Source of the DNA: Paenibacillus sanguinis 2301083 = DSM 16941
Lineage (GTDB): Bacteria; Bacillota; Bacilli; Paenibacillales; Paenibacillaceae
DNA length: 32,467 nt
Assembly (NCBI RefSeq): GCF_000374825.1
Contig: NZ_KB895403.1
Coordinates: forward strand, 1 to 32,467
Reading direction: 5' to 3'
Notes under the pieces: model-generated
The model's input: only the letters and a program-made list of their open reading frames with translations
What the model was told of the DNA's origin: nothing
Database searches by the model: none
Translations under genes and position numbers: made by a program
Shown: positions 1 to 10,149 of the stretch, one piece after another
Position numbering within the stretch: the stretch's first letter is position 1
Layout of the letters: the number at the start of each line of letters is the position of its first letter

Positions 1-128
1 GGACAAGCTTTGCCTTTAAAGAGGACGGAAAAACCAATACCAGCCACTATGGAAACAAAAAAAGCGAGTTCTGCGCAGCCACGCAAACCCGCTCCTAACC
101 ATCCGTGGAGATCCACGGTAAACACCAT
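1..128 (-). CDS. Possible partial membrane-protein ORF, left edge
   Basis: A minus-strand frame is open from an ATG at 128 to the window edge. It is strongly hydrophobic: about 42 codons beginning MVFTVDLHGW and containing a candidate membrane segment, AELAFFVSIVAGIGFSVLF. An alternative GTG start lies at 143. No convincing Shine-Dalgarno precedes either start, and I do not recognise the protein. The plus strand is also open here (69 codons to a stop at 208-210), but its polar composition is what an antisense shadow of a hydrophobic frame would show. This may be the 5' end of a gene running off the window, or non-coding DNA. Confidence is low. Confidence 0.2.
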   Translation of the reverse strand, partial: MVFTVDLHGWLGAGLRGCAELAFFVSIVAGIGFSVLFKGKAC

Positions 129-234
129 AACTAACCATAGCACAAAACAAAGCTCATTCCAAGATGCTATGTATTCACAGCATAGCAGCTATTCGGAGAC
201 CTCCTGGTGAAGCAGGAGGCTCCAACGAATAAAG

Positions 235-283
235 TGACATTTTCATAGCACAGTTAAGGTGACATTTTCACAGACGATTGACA
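235..283. mobile_element. IS21-like terminal repeat end (remnant or element end)
   Basis: The motif TGACATTTTCA occurs twice, at 235-245 and 260-270, with a 25-bp period. It is followed by CAGACGATTGACA ending at 283. Multiple copies of a TGACATTTTCA-like motif inside a terminus ending in ...TTGACA are typical, as I recall, of IS21-family (istA/istB) ends in Bacillota. Neither transposase gene is recognisable in the 234 bases to the left. Either this is a solo end, or an element whose genes lie outside the window. The assignment rests on motif memory only. Confidence 0.45.
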
Positions 284-324
284 GCATATTATTCAGAGGT
301 ATTTTCAAAAAAACAACGCCCGTT

Positions 325-759
325 CTATTCGATAATCAGCATATCATTCTCATCAAATTTCCATGAATCTGCATAAGCCACTTCCCAATAATAGCCATCG
401 GGATCCTGAAAATATCCGCTATAGCCACCCCAAAACACGGTTTCCGGCAGTTTGGCGATTTTACCCCCGATACTCTCTATTTTGCGGAAGACAGCATCCA
501 CCTCTTCTTTGGACTTGGCGTTGTAAGCCAAAGTAATGCCAGAAAAGCCAGTACCGACAGAAGGAGGCGTTGATCTGTTGATATCTTGTGCCAGTTCCTC
601 TAAGGGGTAGAGTTCCAGACGGGTACCCTTATTCTGAAAAAATACGATGCCCGGATTGTCCTCCCGACAAGAGGTAACAAAGCCCAGACCATCTCGATAA
701 AAGGCAAGCGATTTCTTCATGTCCCGAACTCCAAGACAAATTAAATTAATGCGGTCCAT
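325..759 (-). CDS. VOC-family (glyoxalase/bleomycin-resistance-like) protein
   Basis: A 144-residue single-domain protein of the vicinal oxygen chelate fold. It starts MDRINLICLGVRDMKKSLAFYRDG, with the beta-strand, helix and FYRDGLGF pattern of the first module. It ends with the characteristic GYSGYFQDPDGYYWEVAY of the second module, where the Glu is the usual last metal ligand. Family members include glyoxalases, dioxygenases and antibiotic-binding proteins. The substrate cannot be told from sequence. The ATG at 759 is chosen because AAAGGGTG lies about 8 bases upstream and the domain begins there; an in-frame ATG at 807 would add 16 unrelated residues. It sits in the same orientation as rpoC but beyond a strong terminator, so it probably has its own promoter, which I could not identify. 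It is not a normal neighbour of rpoC. Confidence 0.85.
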   Translation of the reverse strand: MDRINLICLGVRDMKKSLAFYRDGLGFVTSCREDNPGIVFFQNKGTRLELYPLEELAQDINRSTPPSVGTGFSGITLAYNAKSKEEVDAVFRKIESIGGKIAKLPETVFWGGYSGYFQDPDGYYWEVAYADSWKFDENDMLIIE

Positions 760-857
760 AGTCGTGCACCCTTTCATCATTAAGTTCGGTAGCATTAAAA
801 CCTGCATATCTGCTTACGACCATTGCCTTCTCGTCTTCTACATCCGGTAAGCCTCGT

Positions 858-895
858 AAAAAAACACGGAGACTTCGACGTATGTCAAAGTCTCC
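858..895 (-). terminator. Intrinsic terminator of the rpoBC unit
   Basis: Read on the minus strand, a 12-bp stem (GGAGACTTTGAC with GTCGAAGTCTCC, one G-T pair) closes a 4-base loop. It is followed by GTG and seven T residues (complement of 858-864). It begins 20 bases after the rpoC stop codon. It should end rpoB-rpoC transcription before the VOC gene. Confidence 0.9.
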
Positions 896-914
896 TGCGG
901 TTGTTGAGGTTCCC

Positions 915-3900
915 CTATTCTACAGACACAGGCTCCAGACTTTCCTCTGCATTTTTATCCTGTTCTGGCTCTTCAAATTGAATACTACGGTAGCGATTCA
1001 TACCTGTACCGGCCGGAATCAGCTTACCGATGATTACATTCTCCTTCAAGCCGAGCAACTTATCGACCTTGCCTTTAATAGCAGCATCGGTAAGCACCCG
1101 CGTCGTTTCCTGGAAGGAAGCGGCGGACAAGAACGAATCGGTCTCCAGCGATGCCTTTGTAATCCCGAGCAGTACTGGCTTGGCTACAGCAGGCTCCTTG
1201 CTGGACAAAATAGCCTGTTTGTTGGCTACTTCATATTCGTACAGATCCACGAATGATCCTGGCAGAAGCGATGTGTCACCGGCATCCACGATCCGGATTT
1301 TACGCAGCATTTGGCGAATCATAACCTCGACGTGCTTGTCGTTGATTTCTACCCCTTGGTTCCGGTATACGCGTTGTACTTCCTGCAAAATGTAGTTCTG
1401 TACACCGCGAATCCCTTTGATCCGCAATATTTCTTTCGGGTCAATAGAACCGTCGGTCAACTCGTCGCCCGCTTCGATTTCGTCGCCTTCGCTTACACGC
1501 AGACGGGAACCGTAAGTAACAGAGTATACTTTCGTTTCCGCTTCGCCTTGAACCTCTATTTCACGACGATCCTTGGCTTCGCGAATTTCCTTAACTACAC
1601 CGTCCAGTTCACTGATGGTCGCTTGACCTTTTGGATTCCGCGCTTCAAAAAGCTCTTGAATCCGCGGCAAACCTTGAGTGATATCATCACCCGCAACGCC
1701 CCCGGTATGGAACGTACGCATCGTGAGCTGGGTTCCCGGTTCACCGATGGATTGGGCTGCAATAATACCAACAGCTTCGCCGATTTCAACGTGCTTGCCA
1801 GTAGCCAGATTGCGGCCATAGCACTTCTTGCAGACACCATGACGGGCACGGCAGCTAAGCACGGAACGGATTTGCAGTTTGGTTACGCCCGCATCAACGA
1901 TCTCATGCGCTTTATCGGAATCAATCAGCTCGTTGCGATGAACGATAATCTCACCCGTTTGCGGATGCTTGATCGTTTCAAAGGAATAACGTCCTTCAAT
2001 ACGGTCGTACAAGTCTTCAATAACCTCTTTACCATCCTGAATGACGCTGACCGTAAAGCCTTTATCCGTACCACAATCTTCTTCGCGAACGATAACATCT
2101 TGCGCTACGTCAACGAGACGACGCGTCAGGTAACCGGAGTCGGCAGTCCGCAGGGCGGTATCGGCCAGACCCTTCCGCGCACCGTGCGTGGAGAGGAAGT
2201 ATTCGAGGACGGTCAATCCTTCACGGAAGTTCGACTTGATCGGGAGCTCGATAATTCGGCCCGCCGGGTTCGCCATCAGACCCCGCATACCACCGAGCTG
2301 AGTAATCTGTGATTTGTTACCCCGTGCCTTGGAATCAACCATCAGCATGATGGAGTTGTAACGATCCATAGACTTCATCAGCACTTCGGTAATTTGGTCC
2401 TTACACTTGGACCAGATATCAATAACGCGGTCATAACGCTCTTCGTTCGTGATCAAACCACGACGATACTGATTCGTAACAACGCGCACCTTCTCATCAG
2501 ATTCATGCAAAATATCCTGCTTCTCTTGCGGCACGATAACGTCCGAGACCGCAATACTAACACCGGCACGAGTGGAATAGGTAAATCCGGTTTGCTTGAT
2601 TCTGTCCAGGATCACGGAGGTTTCCGTTGTATGGTAGATTTCAAAGCAACGACCAATGATTTCCCCAAGGTACTCTTTCCCTACGCCGCTGGCTTGAGGT
2701 GCATTCATAATGCGTTCGTTGACATTAGCCCCTTTATCATAGATAAAGTAATGTTCAGGCGTGCCTTGGAACAAGTTAACGCGAGTAGCTTCGTTGATAT
2801 ACGGGAAGCTGGCAGGGAAAATTTCATTGAAGATAATTTTACCTACAGTTGTAATCAACATCGCGGATTGTTGTTCTTCTGTAAAGCTGGTTTTACCCAA
2901 TGCCTTAACCGGAATCGCAACACGTGCATGCAATGAAGCTGTTCCACGCTGATAAGCCGATACCGCCTCGTTAACCGAAGACAGAATCATGCCAGTGCCC
3001 TTGGCTTCCTTATTATCCATAGTCAGATAGTAGGAACCCAAGACCATATCCTGCGAAGGCGTGACGACCGGTTTACCGTCTTTCGGGTTCAGAATGTTCC
3101 CAGAGGCCAACATCAGAATACGAGCTTCTGCCTGAGCTTCCGCAGATAACGGTACGTGAACCGCCATTTGGTCACCGTCAAAGTCGGCGTTATAAGCCGT
3201 ACATACGAGCGGATGCAAACGGATAGCCCGACCTTCCACCAGAATAGGTTCGAAGGCTTGAATACCGAGACGGTGAAGTGTAGGTGCACGGTTCAAGAGA
3301 ACCGGGTGCTCCTTGATTACTTCCTCAAGTACATCCCATACCTCAGGGCTGACGCGTTCTACTTTGCGTTTTGCACTCTTGATATTATGAGCCAGGCCTT
3401 TGTTGACCAATTCTTTCATCACGAAAGGCTTGAACAGCTCCAGTGCCATTTCCTTCGGCAAGCCGCATTGGTACATCTTCAAATAAGGACCTACAACGAT
3501 AACGGAACGACCGGAGTAGTCAACCCGTTTACCGAGCAAGTTCTGCCGGAAGCGCCCTTGCTTCCCCTTCAGCATGTGGCTTAATGATTTGAGCGGACGA
3601 TTGCCTGGGCCCGTTACCGGGCGGCCACGGCGACCGTTATCGATCAAAGCATCTACGGCTTCTTGCAGCATCCGCTTTTCGTTTTGCACGATGATGTCCG
3701 GAGCGCCGAGATCCAGAAGCCGCTTCAAACGATTATTCCGGTTAATTACACGACGATACAAATCGTTCAGGTCAGACGTAGCGAACCGTCCACCATCAAG
3801 TTGTACCATCGGACGCAATTCCGGAGGAATGACCGGAAGTACATCGAGGATCATCCACTCTGGCTCATTGCCTGAGCTTTTAAACGCTTCAATGACTTCC

Positions 3901-4529
3901 AGACGCTTGATGGCACGGTTGCGGCGTTGGCCTTGTGCCGTGCGCAGCTCTTCCTTCAGAAATTCCAGCTCTTTATCGATATCAAGATCTTGCAGCAGCT
4001 TCTTAACCGCTTCTGCCCCCATACCGGCTTGAAATCCATAGCCATATTTCTCGCGATAGCTGCGGTATTCCTTCTCGGACAGCAGTTGCTTCTTCTCCAG
4101 CGGTGTTTCGCCTGGATCAGTTACAACATAGGAAGCGAAATAGATGATCTCTTCCAGGGAACGCGGAGACATATCAAGCGCAAGGCCCATGCGGCTCGGA
4201 ATCCCTTTGAAGTACCAGATGTGGGACACTGGCGCAGCCAGTTCAATATGTCCCATCCGTTCACGGCGCACCTTGGCGCGAGTTACCTCAACGCCACAGC
4301 GGTCGCAGACTACGCCCTTATAACGAACGCGTTTATATTTACCGCAATGACATTCCCAGTCTTTGGTTGGGCCAAAAATCTTCTCGCAAAACAGCCCTTC
4401 CTTTTCCGGTTTCAATGTACGATAGTTAATCGTTTCTGGTTTCTTTACTTCTCCGCGGGACCAAGAACGAATTTTATCTGGGGAAGCAAGCCCAATTTTC
4501 ATATACTCGAAGTTGTTGACGTCCAACAA
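915..4529 (-). CDS. rpoC: RNA polymerase beta' subunit
   Basis: The catalytic largest subunit of core RNA polymerase, 1204 residues, full length for Bacilli. The N-terminal zinc site is intact (C60, C62, C75, C78 in [20 protein letters not shown]). The invariant active-site loop [12 protein letters not shown], whose three Asp bind catalytic magnesium, lies near residue 450. The second zinc cluster is [15 protein letters not shown], followed by the bridge and trigger-loop region ([16 protein letters not shown]). The start is a TTG at 4529: AAGGAGG (4538-4544) lies eight bases upstream, and the resulting protein begins [10 protein letters not shown] as in B. subtilis. An ATG at 4550 lies upstream of this Shine-Dalgarno and would add seven residues. 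It lies 43 bp after rpoB and is cotranscribed with it. A strong terminator follows. Confidence 0.98.
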   Translation of the reverse strand: MLDVNNFEYMKIGLASPDKIRSWSRGEVKKPETINYRTLKPEKEGLFCEKIFGPTKDWECHCGKYKRVRYKGVVCDRCGVEVTRAKVRRERMGHIELAAPVSHIWYFKGIPSRMGLALDMSPRSLEEIIYFASYVVTDPGETPLEKKQLLSEKEYRSYREKYGYGFQAGMGAEAVKKLLQDLDIDKELEFLKEELRTAQGQRRNRAIKRLEVIEAFKSSGNEPEWMILDVLPVIPPELRPMVQLDGGRFATSDLNDLYRRVINRNNRLKRLLDLGAPDIIVQNEKRMLQEAVDALIDNGRRGRPVTGPGNRPLKSLSHMLKGKQGRFRQNLLGKRVDYSGRSVIVVGPYLKMYQCGLPKEMALELFKPFVMKELVNKGLAHNIKSAKRKVERVSPEVWDVLEEVIKEHPVLLNRAPTLHRLGIQAFEPILVEGRAIRLHPLVCTAYNADFDGDQMAVHVPLSAEAQAEARILMLASGNILNPKDGKPVVTPSQDMVLGSYYLTMDNKEAKGTGMILSSVNEAVSAYQRGTASLHARVAIPVKALGKTSFTEEQQSAMLITTVGKIIFNEIFPASFPYINEATRVNLFQGTPEHYFIYDKGANVNERIMNAPQASGVGKEYLGEIIGRCFEIYHTTETSVILDRIKQTGFTYSTRAGVSIAVSDVIVPQEKQDILHESDEKVRVVTNQYRRGLITNEERYDRVIDIWSKCKDQITEVLMKSMDRYNSIMLMVDSKARGNKSQITQLGGMRGLMANPAGRIIELPIKSNFREGLTVLEYFLSTHGARKGLADTALRTADSGYLTRRLVDVAQDVIVREEDCGTDKGFTVSVIQDGKEVIEDLYDRIEGRYSFETIKHPQTGEIIVHRNELIDSDKAHEIVDAGVTKLQIRSVLSCRARHGVCKKCYGRNLATGKHVEIGEAVGIIAAQSIGEPGTQLTMRTFHTGGVAGDDITQGLPRIQELFEARNPKGQATISELDGVVKEIREAKDRREIEVQGEAETKVYSVTYGSRLRVSEGDEIEAGDELTDGSIDPKEILRIKGIRGVQNYILQEVQRVYRNQGVEINDKHVEVMIRQMLRKIRIVDAGDTSLLPGSFVDLYEYEVANKQAILSSKEPAVAKPVLLGITKASLETDSFLSAASFQETTRVLTDAAIKGKVDKLLGLKENVIIGKLIPAGTGMNRYRSIQFEEPEQDKNAEESLEPVSVE

Positions 4530-4572
4530 GGAGCATCCCTCCTTAACCAAGTCCTGATTTGACTGTTACGCT

Positions 4573-7500
4573 CTATTCTACTCCGACTTCCGCACCTTCC
4601 AGATTGAGACTGAGCTTATCGCCCGACGCATCTTCCTCGTCGTCGATTTCCTTCATCTCGATCTCTTCTTCGTTTTCAGTCAAGATTTTCACATCCATAC
4701 CCAAGCTTTGCAGCTCTTTGATCAAGACCTTAAACGATTCAGGCACGCCCGGTTCAGGCACGTTTTCGCCCTTGACAATGGATTCGTAGGTTTTCACCCG
4801 GCCAACCACATCATCGGACTTAACGGTAAGAATCTCTTGCAGCGTATAAGCGGCGCCATAGGCTTCCAGCGCCCACACTTCCATCTCCCCGAAACGTTGT
4901 CCACCGAACTGCGCTTTACCACCGAGCGGTTGTTGCGTAACGAGTGAATATGGCCCCGTAGAACGGGCATGGATTTTATCGTCAACCATATGTGCCAGCT
5001 TGATCATGTGCATGACGCCAACGGTAACTTCGCGTTCAAACGGTTCTCCGGTGCGGCCATCATACAAAATGGTTTTACCGTTACGTTGCATTCCGGCTTC
5101 TTCCATCGTGTCGAAGACATCTTCTTCATTGGCACCGTCAAATACCGGCGTTGCCACATGGATGCCCATTTTCAAAGCAGCCATACCCAGATGAATTTCC
5201 AGAACCTGCCCGATATTCATCCGTGAAGGTACGCCCAGCGGGTTCAAGACAACCTGAACCGGTGTCCCGTCCGGCATGAATGGCATATCTTCTTCCGGCA
5301 AGATACGGGCAACGACCCCTTTATTACCATGGCGTCCTGCCATCTTGTCACCTTCGGAGATTTTCCGTTTTTGCGCAATGTACACACGAACCAGTTGATT
5401 CACGCCTGGCGGCAATTCGTCGCCATTATCACGGGTAAACACCTTCACGTCGACGACGATTCCATCAGTTCCGTGCGGCACTCGCAAGGAGGTATCGCGA
5501 ACTTCGCGGGCCTTCTCACCAAAAATAGCGTGCAGCAAGCGTTCCTCCGCCGTCAGTTCCGTTACACCCTTCGGCGTTACTTTACCTACGAGGATGTCGC
5601 CAGCGCCAATCTCGGCCCCTACGCGAATGATACCGCGTTCGTCCAGATTGCGAAGCGCTTCTTCCCCGACGTTTGGAATATCCCGAGTAATTTCCTCCGG
5701 TCCCAGCTTCGTATCGCGGGCCTCGGATTCATATTCCTCGATATGGATAGAGGTGTAAACATCCTCCTTAACCAGCTTCTCGCTAAGCAGGATCGCATCT
5801 TCATAGTTGTAACCTTCCCAGGTCATAAACGCTACGACAACGTTGCGGCCCAGAGCCAATTCGCCCATTTCCGTCGAAGGACCATCAGCCAGAATGTCAC
5901 CCTTCTTGATGACATCTCCACGCTTCACGATCGGACGTTGGTTGATACAGGTCCCTTGGTTAGAGCGCATAAATTTGTGTAGCTTGTGCTTGATTAGGTC
6001 GCCCTTGACTTCCTTGCCATCGATCACTTCCACGCGGCGCACCCAAATTTCATTGGCTGCCGAGCGTTCTACGATGCCATCGTGTTTGGATACGATACAA
6101 ACACCGGAGTCCTTGGCCGATTTATGCTCCATCCCGGTTCCAACCAGCGGAGCCTTAGGGATCAAGAGCGGTACCGCCTGACGCTGCATGTTCGAACCCA
6201 TGAGCGCACGGTTGGAGTCATCGTTCTCCAGGAACGGAATGAGCGCAGTCGCGACAGAGACAACCTGCTTCGGCGAAATATCCATGTAATCCACGCGATT
6301 GCTCGGCATGGTCAGGATGTTGTCCGATTGCTTGTTGTAACGAACAATGACAGACTCATCTTCAAACTGATTATTTTCTGTAAGCTTTGCGTTTGCTTGC
6401 GCAATAATATAGTTATCTTCCTCATCGGCCGTCAGATAAGCGACTTGATCGGTCACCGTTCCTGTCTTCGGATCGACCCAACGGTACGGCGCTTCAATAA
6501 AGCCGTATTCATTGATTCGTGCAAAGGTGGAAAGGGAATTGATCAAACCGATGTTTGGACCTTCCGGCGTCTCGATTGGACACATGCGGCCATAGTGAGA
6601 CGGGTGAACGTCACGCACTTCCATGCCGGCACGTTCCCGAGTCAAACCACCGGGACCCAGCGCAGACAGACGACGTTTATGGGTCAGTTCCGCCAGCGGG
6701 TTCGTTTGGTCCATAAACTGCGACAGCTGTGAACTGCCGAAGAACTCTTTAATAGAAGCGATAACCGGACGTATGTTGATCAGCGCCTGCGGCGTAATCA
6801 CATTAGCGTCCTGAATCGACATTCTCTCGCGAACAACCCGTTCCATCCGGGACAAGCCGATACGGAACTGGTTCTGCAGGAGTTCACCAACCGAGCGCAA
6901 ACGACGGTTGCCCAAATGGTCAATATCATCCGTGCTGCCGATGCCATGCAACAGATTAATAAAATAACTGATTGAAGAGATAATATCAGCAGGGGTAATA
7001 TGCTTCACCGCTTTATCAATGTTACGGTTGGCGATTACCTTGACTACCTTGCCATCTTCAATCGGAGAGAACACATCAATGGTTTGCAGTGGAACATCAT
7101 CTGCATCCAGAACACCGCCGGCTACATGGTAGTCCTTGAATCCGACATTGCTCTCAAGAAGCGGCAGAATCTCGTCCAGCAAACGGCGATCCACCATTTG
7201 CCCGGCCTCGGCAATAATTTCACCCGTGGTCGTGTCAATCAGAGTCTCCGCAAGACGTTGATTGAACAAACGGTTTTTGATGTGCAGCTTTTTATTGATT
7301 TTGTAACGGCCTACGTTGGCCAGATCATAACGTTTTGGATCGAAGAAGCGCGCTACCAGTAGACTCTTTGCATTATCTAGTGTTGGAGGCTCGCCTGGAC
7401 GCAGACGTTCATAGATTTCGATCAGCGCTTTCTCTGTCGAATCTGTGTTGTCCTTATCCAATGTATTGCGGATATATTCATCGTTGCCCAGCAAATCAAG

Positions 7501-8118
7501 AATCTCGGCATCCGTTCCGAAACCAAGCGCACGAAGCAGCACAGTTACCGGGATTTTACGAGTGCGGTCAATACGCACGTAAATGATATCCTTCGCGTCC
7601 GTCTCCAATTCAAGCCATGCTCCACGGTTAGGAATAACGGTCGCGGTATACATCTTCTTGCCGTTCTTATCCACTTTAGTGCTGAAATAGACGCTAGGAG
7701 AGCGAACCAACTGGCTGACAATAACCCGTTCCGCACCATTAATGATAAAGGTGCCGGTTTCGGTCATCAGCGGGAAATCTCCCATGAACACTTCCTGCTC
7801 TTTGACTTCGCCGGTTTCCTTATTAATGAGCCGGACTTTCACCCGCAGCGGCGCCGCATAGGTAACGTCGCGTTCCTTCGCGTCATCCACCGTATACTTC
7901 GGTTCGCCCAGGCTGTAATCGATAAATTCCAACACCAGATTCCCAGTGAAATCCTGAATCGGCGAGATATCCTGGAACATTTCCCGAAGGCCTTCGTCCA
8001 AGAACCACTCATAGGATTTCTGTTGGATTTCGATCAGGTTCGGAACTTCGAGTATCTCGTTAATTCGCGCATAACTACGCCGAGTGCGTCGACCATATTG
8101 AACAAGATGTCCTGCCAA
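4573..8118 (-). CDS. rpoB: RNA polymerase beta subunit
   Basis: Second-largest core RNA polymerase subunit, 1181 residues. The rifampicin-binding cluster reads [15 protein letters not shown] then [16 protein letters not shown], with the usual Gln, Asp, His and Ser residues. No classical rifampicin-resistance substitution is visible. The conserved [16 protein letters not shown] active-site segment and the C-terminal [20 protein letters not shown] beta'-contact region are present. The C-terminus is acidic ([18 protein letters not shown]). The start is a TTG at 8118, preceded by AGGGGTGAG at a six-base gap, giving [11 protein letters not shown]. An ATG at 8136 would include the ribosome-binding site in the gene and add six non-homologous residues. 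It has its own promoter far upstream and is followed by rpoC. Confidence 0.98.
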   Translation of the reverse strand: MAGHLVQYGRRTRRSYARINEILEVPNLIEIQQKSYEWFLDEGLREMFQDISPIQDFTGNLVLEFIDYSLGEPKYTVDDAKERDVTYAAPLRVKVRLINKETGEVKEQEVFMGDFPLMTETGTFIINGAERVIVSQLVRSPSVYFSTKVDKNGKKMYTATVIPNRGAWLELETDAKDIIYVRIDRTRKIPVTVLLRALGFGTDAEILDLLGNDEYIRNTLDKDNTDSTEKALIEIYERLRPGEPPTLDNAKSLLVARFFDPKRYDLANVGRYKINKKLHIKNRLFNQRLAETLIDTTTGEIIAEAGQMVDRRLLDEILPLLESNVGFKDYHVAGGVLDADDVPLQTIDVFSPIEDGKVVKVIANRNIDKAVKHITPADIISSISYFINLLHGIGSTDDIDHLGNRRLRSVGELLQNQFRIGLSRMERVVRERMSIQDANVITPQALINIRPVIASIKEFFGSSQLSQFMDQTNPLAELTHKRRLSALGPGGLTRERAGMEVRDVHPSHYGRMCPIETPEGPNIGLINSLSTFARINEYGFIEAPYRWVDPKTGTVTDQVAYLTADEEDNYIIAQANAKLTENNQFEDESVIVRYNKQSDNILTMPSNRVDYMDISPKQVVSVATALIPFLENDDSNRALMGSNMQRQAVPLLIPKAPLVGTGMEHKSAKDSGVCIVSKHDGIVERSAANEIWVRRVEVIDGKEVKGDLIKHKLHKFMRSNQGTCINQRPIVKRGDVIKKGDILADGPSTEMGELALGRNVVVAFMTWEGYNYEDAILLSEKLVKEDVYTSIHIEEYESEARDTKLGPEEITRDIPNVGEEALRNLDERGIIRVGAEIGAGDILVGKVTPKGVTELTAEERLLHAIFGEKAREVRDTSLRVPHGTDGIVVDVKVFTRDNGDELPPGVNQLVRVYIAQKRKISEGDKMAGRHGNKGVVARILPEEDMPFMPDGTPVQVVLNPLGVPSRMNIGQVLEIHLGMAALKMGIHVATPVFDGANEEDVFDTMEEAGMQRNGKTILYDGRTGEPFEREVTVGVMHMIKLAHMVDDKIHARSTGPYSLVTQQPLGGKAQFGGQRFGEMEVWALEAYGAAYTLQEILTVKSDDVVGRVKTYESIVKGENVPEPGVPESFKVLIKELQSLGMDVKILTENEEEIEMKEIDDEEDASGDKLSLNLEGAEVGVE

Positions 8119-8410
8119 CTTAAACTCACCCCTCATGTCTACTCACTTAAAAATTCATTGTCAACCCGTGTCGGTCACCTTATAATAGGACCATACGGAT
8201 TCATCCACAAATAAAGAAAAGCCCTTATCGAATGCTTTCGAAAAAAGAGCATCATTATCCGTGTCGTTTCTGCCCCGATATCCTCATAACTGTTAGTTTA
8301 TCCAAAATGTGCATATTATATGTAAGACAATGTGCATTTATACATTGTTTTTACAAAGCTATTGACATTTCAGTCAACTAAAGTCATAGAGGGCATCCTA
8401 ATGCTGACAT
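8119..8410 (-). promoter_or_regulatory. Long untranslated leader of rpoB
   Basis: About 285 nt separate the predicted transcription start (near 8404) from the rpoB start. The stretch is AT-rich with several inverted repeats: TTGAC/GTCAA around 8362-8377, ACAATGT/ACATTGT (8327-8333 with 8342-8348), and an ATGCT/AGCAT hairpin near 8232-8252. The motif AATGTGCAT is directly repeated (starting near 8306 and 8329). I recognise no known riboswitch or r-protein leader. A regulatory role is possible but unproven. Confidence 0.4.
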
Positions 8411-8440
8411 TTTATAATAATAACATATCAGTTTTGTCAA
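8411..8440 (-). promoter_or_regulatory. Sigma-A-type promoter for rpoB-rpoC
   Basis: On the minus strand, a perfect -35 TTGACA (complement of 8435-8440) is followed after 18 bp by TATAAA (complement of 8411-8416), with a near-match TATTAT three bases earlier. It begins 16 bp after the stop of the upstream methyltransferase gene. Together with the terminator behind rplL, it suggests rpoBC is largely transcribed independently of rplJL. Confidence 0.75.
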
Positions 8441-8455
8441 GTCAACATGTTCCAT

Positions 8456-9055
8456 TTACTGCTTGATCGCTTTGAAAATTCGATACCCCTTGTCCTTCGC
8501 AACTTCCTCCACCGACGCAAACAAAGATTCTAACTTCTCTTTGGCTGACGGTGCCCCTTGCTTCTTCTGAATAACAATCCATAACGCTCCGCCCGGCTTC
8601 AACCGATCATGAGCTCCTTCAAAAATAGCATATACCGTCGCTTTGCCAGCACGAATTGGCGGATTAGTCAACACGATGTCATATTGTCCCTCATCCAAGG
8701 CCGCATACAGATCGCTTTCAAGAATGGTCACATTGCTAATTTTATTAGCTGCGGCATTCTCTTTTGCCAGTTCAACTGCTCGGCTGTTCACATCAAGCAT
8801 CGTGACATGTCCCTGCGAAGCCAGCCTCGCTGCCGTTAGTCCAATGGGTCCGTAACCGCAGCCCACATCAAGCACCTTGGCTGCTGGAGCAATCTTCATC
8901 GCCTCAATCAACGTACGACTGCCAAAATCAACGCCTTCTTTGGCAAACACCCCCGCATCGCTGATAAAACGATAGTTTTGCCCTCGCAATACAGTCTCCC
9001 AGGTCTTACGCTGATGCGCAGCCTTCGGATTACTACTATAGTAGTGATCTGACAT
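8456..9055 (-). CDS. ybxB: RsmC-like class I SAM-dependent methyltransferase (YbxB)
   Basis: A 199-residue Rossmann-fold methyltransferase. It has the SAM-binding motif I VLDVGCGYGPIG (near residues 61-72), the acidic MLDVNSRAVELA segment, and the catalytic NPPIRAG motif typical of enzymes methylating exocyclic amines of guanine or adenine, as in the 16S rRNA G1207 enzyme RsmC. The characteristic LWIVIQKKQGAPSAKEKL segment is shared with B. subtilis YbxB. Its target in Bacilli is probably rRNA, inferred from family and location. TAAGGAGGTG precedes the ATG at a good distance. It sits between rplL and rpoB, as in B. subtilis. There is no evident promoter of its own, so it presumably depends on readthrough of the rplL terminator. 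Confidence 0.9.
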   Translation of the reverse strand: MSDHYYSSNPKAAHQRKTWETVLRGQNYRFISDAGVFAKEGVDFGSRTLIEAMKIAPAAKVLDVGCGYGPIGLTAARLASQGHVTMLDVNSRAVELAKENAAANKISNVTILESDLYAALDEGQYDIVLTNPPIRAGKATVYAIFEGAHDRLKPGGALWIVIQKKQGAPSAKEKLESLFASVEEVAKDKGYRIFKAIKQ

Positions 9056-9106
9056 TCGTGCACCTCCTTACACCCCATCGGGATCGGTTCAAAACTCTTA
9101 AGCAGT

Positions 9107-9141
9107 AAAACAAACCCCTTGAATCAAGTTCAAGGGGTTTG
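9107..9141 (-). terminator. Intrinsic terminator after rplL
   Basis: A perfect 13-bp stem (9111-9123 with 9129-9141, CAAACCCCTTGAA and its complement) with a five-base loop, followed on the minus strand by TTTT (complement of 9107-9110). It lies 18 bp after the rplL stop. It probably lets only part of the rplJL transcription reach ybxB and rpoB. Confidence 0.85.
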
Positions 9142-9159
9142 CCGTAGGAAAAAAGGGAA

Positions 9160-9525
9160 TTACTTCACTTCCACGCTTGCGCCTGCTTCTTCCAATTTCG
9201 CTTTTACAGCTTCTGCTTCTTCTTTGCCCACTTTTTCTTTCAGTGGTTTTGGTGCGTTATCAACCAGGTCTTTGGCTTCTTTCAAGCCCAGGCCAGTGAT
9301 TTCGCGAACAACTTTGATTACGTTGATTTTGGAGCCGCCTGCACTAGTCAGGATTACGTCAAATTCGCTTTGTTCTTCAGCTGCTGCTGCGCCTGCGCCA
9401 CCGCCAGCTACAACAACTGGAGCTGCTGCAGTTACGCCGAATTCTTCTTCGATTGCTTTAACAAGTTCGTTCAGTTCAAGAACGGTCATACCTTTGATTT
9501 CTTCCAAGATCGTTTCTTTACTCAT
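9160..9525 (-). CDS. rplL: 50S ribosomal protein L7/L12
   Basis: The flexible stalk protein of the large subunit, 121 residues, present as multiple dimers on L10 and responsible for recruiting and activating translational GTPases. The N-terminal dimerisation helices ([20 protein letters not shown]), the Ala/Gly-rich hinge ([16 protein letters not shown], about residues 38-53) and the C-terminal factor-binding domain ([20 protein letters not shown]) are all present. Translation initiates at an ATG behind GGAGG. It lies 71 bp downstream of rplJ, within the L10-controlled unit, and ahead of a strong terminator. Confidence 0.98.
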   Translation of the reverse strand: MSKETILEEIKGMTVLELNELVKAIEEEFGVTAAAPVVVAGGGAGAAAAEEQSEFDVILTSAGGSKINVIKVVREITGLGLKEAKDLVDNAPKPLKEKVGKEEAEAVKAKLEEAGASVEVK

Positions 9526-9596
9526 GGTTGAACCTCCATTGTATAATAATTTATTGGTTTTGTTGAATCAACTAGCCTGTTCCAGACAAGGCAAGC

Positions 9597-10106
9597 TTAT
9601 GCGCTTGCGCTGCCTTCTTCCTTCTCGGCAACAGCCTTGACTGCCAATGCCAAGTTGCGTACTGGAGCTTGAAGCACGCTGAGGAGCATCGAAAGGAGAC
9701 CTTCGCGGGACGGCAGGCTTGCGAGTTCATTAATTTGATCTACGCCAACCACACGGCCTTCAACCACGCCACCTTTTACCTTCAGAGCTTCGTTTTTCTT
9801 CGCAAATTCGCTCAGAATTTTAGCCGGAGCAACAGCATCTTCCGCACTGAACGCAATCGCTGTAGGACCCGTCAATACTTCATCCAGTTCGCTCAATTCC
9901 GCTGCAGCCGTTGCACGGCGAACAAGCGTGTTCTTAAGCACTTGGAATTCCACGCCAGCTTCACGAAGCTGCTTGCGGAGTTCAGTAACTTGAGCAACAT
10001 TCAAACCGCGATAGTCGGCAACAACAGTCGTCGCGCTTTCGCGCAATTTCGACGTTACTACTTCAACGGCTTCTTGTTTTGCTTGAATGACTTTTGCGTT
10101 TGCCAA
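9597..10106 (-). CDS. rplJ: 50S ribosomal protein L10
   Basis: L10 (169 residues) anchors the L7/L12 dimers to 23S rRNA and is the autogenous regulator of its own operon. The N-terminal RNA-binding domain includes [24 protein letters not shown] and [12 protein letters not shown]. The C-terminal helix ([21 protein letters not shown]) is the L12-docking segment. The start is TTG at 10106, with AGGAGGTG about seven bases upstream; the protein then begins [11 protein letters not shown] as expected. The gene is preceded by its own promoter and an L10-type leader with a terminator hairpin. Confidence 0.98.
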   Translation of the reverse strand: MANAKVIQAKQEAVEVVTSKLRESATTVVADYRGLNVAQVTELRKQLREAGVEFQVLKNTLVRRATAAAELSELDEVLTGPTAIAFSAEDAVAPAKILSEFAKKNEALKVKGGVVEGRVVGVDQINELASLPSREGLLSMLLSVLQAPVRNLALAVKAVAEKEEGSASA

Positions 10107-10149
10107 ACTTTACACCTCCTATTAGATTACATGAGCCTTCTTAATCATT

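Larger units (their letters stand above)
1..324. other. Left-edge stretch rich in inverted repeats
   Basis: No confident gene is seen in these 324 bases. There are three nested inverted repeats: CCGTGGA-GA-TCCACGG (103-118), TGCTATG with CATAGCA (165-171 and 181-187), and CCTCCTG-gtgaag-CAGGAGG (200-219). The last is extended by an outer GGAG/CTCC pair (195-198 with 220-223), and on RNA it would form a strong hairpin. Next comes a directly repeated 11-bp motif (235-270, listed separately). No long T-run follows the hairpins, so they are not obvious terminators. Confidence 0.6.

Noticed and set aside
10..210. 66-codon plus-strand frame at the left edge
   Set aside because: TTG start without a Shine-Dalgarno, polar low-information composition and no resemblance to IstB C-termini despite the adjacent IS-like end.
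325..334. Terminator directly after the VOC gene (AACGGGCGTT then T-run)
   Set aside because: The stem is only three or four base pairs with a very short loop, too weak to call despite the seven T residues.
1311..2312. 333-codon plus-strand open frame inside rpoC
   Set aside because: Antisense to a certain, full-length rpoC. No ribosome-binding site or recognisable domain.
8134..8164. TTGACA on the minus strand close to rpoB as a second promoter
   Set aside because: The base match at the -10 is poor, and the start would fall on the ribosome-binding site, leaving no usable leader.
8173..8253. 26-codon upstream frame in the rpoB leader (MMLFFRKHSIRAFLYLW...)
   Set aside because: No ribosome-binding site and an ordinary length for chance in AT-rich sequence.
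8315..8320. TATAAT on the minus strand in the rpoB leader
   Set aside because: No -35 hexamer at 16-18 bp; the nearest TTGTCT is only four bases away.
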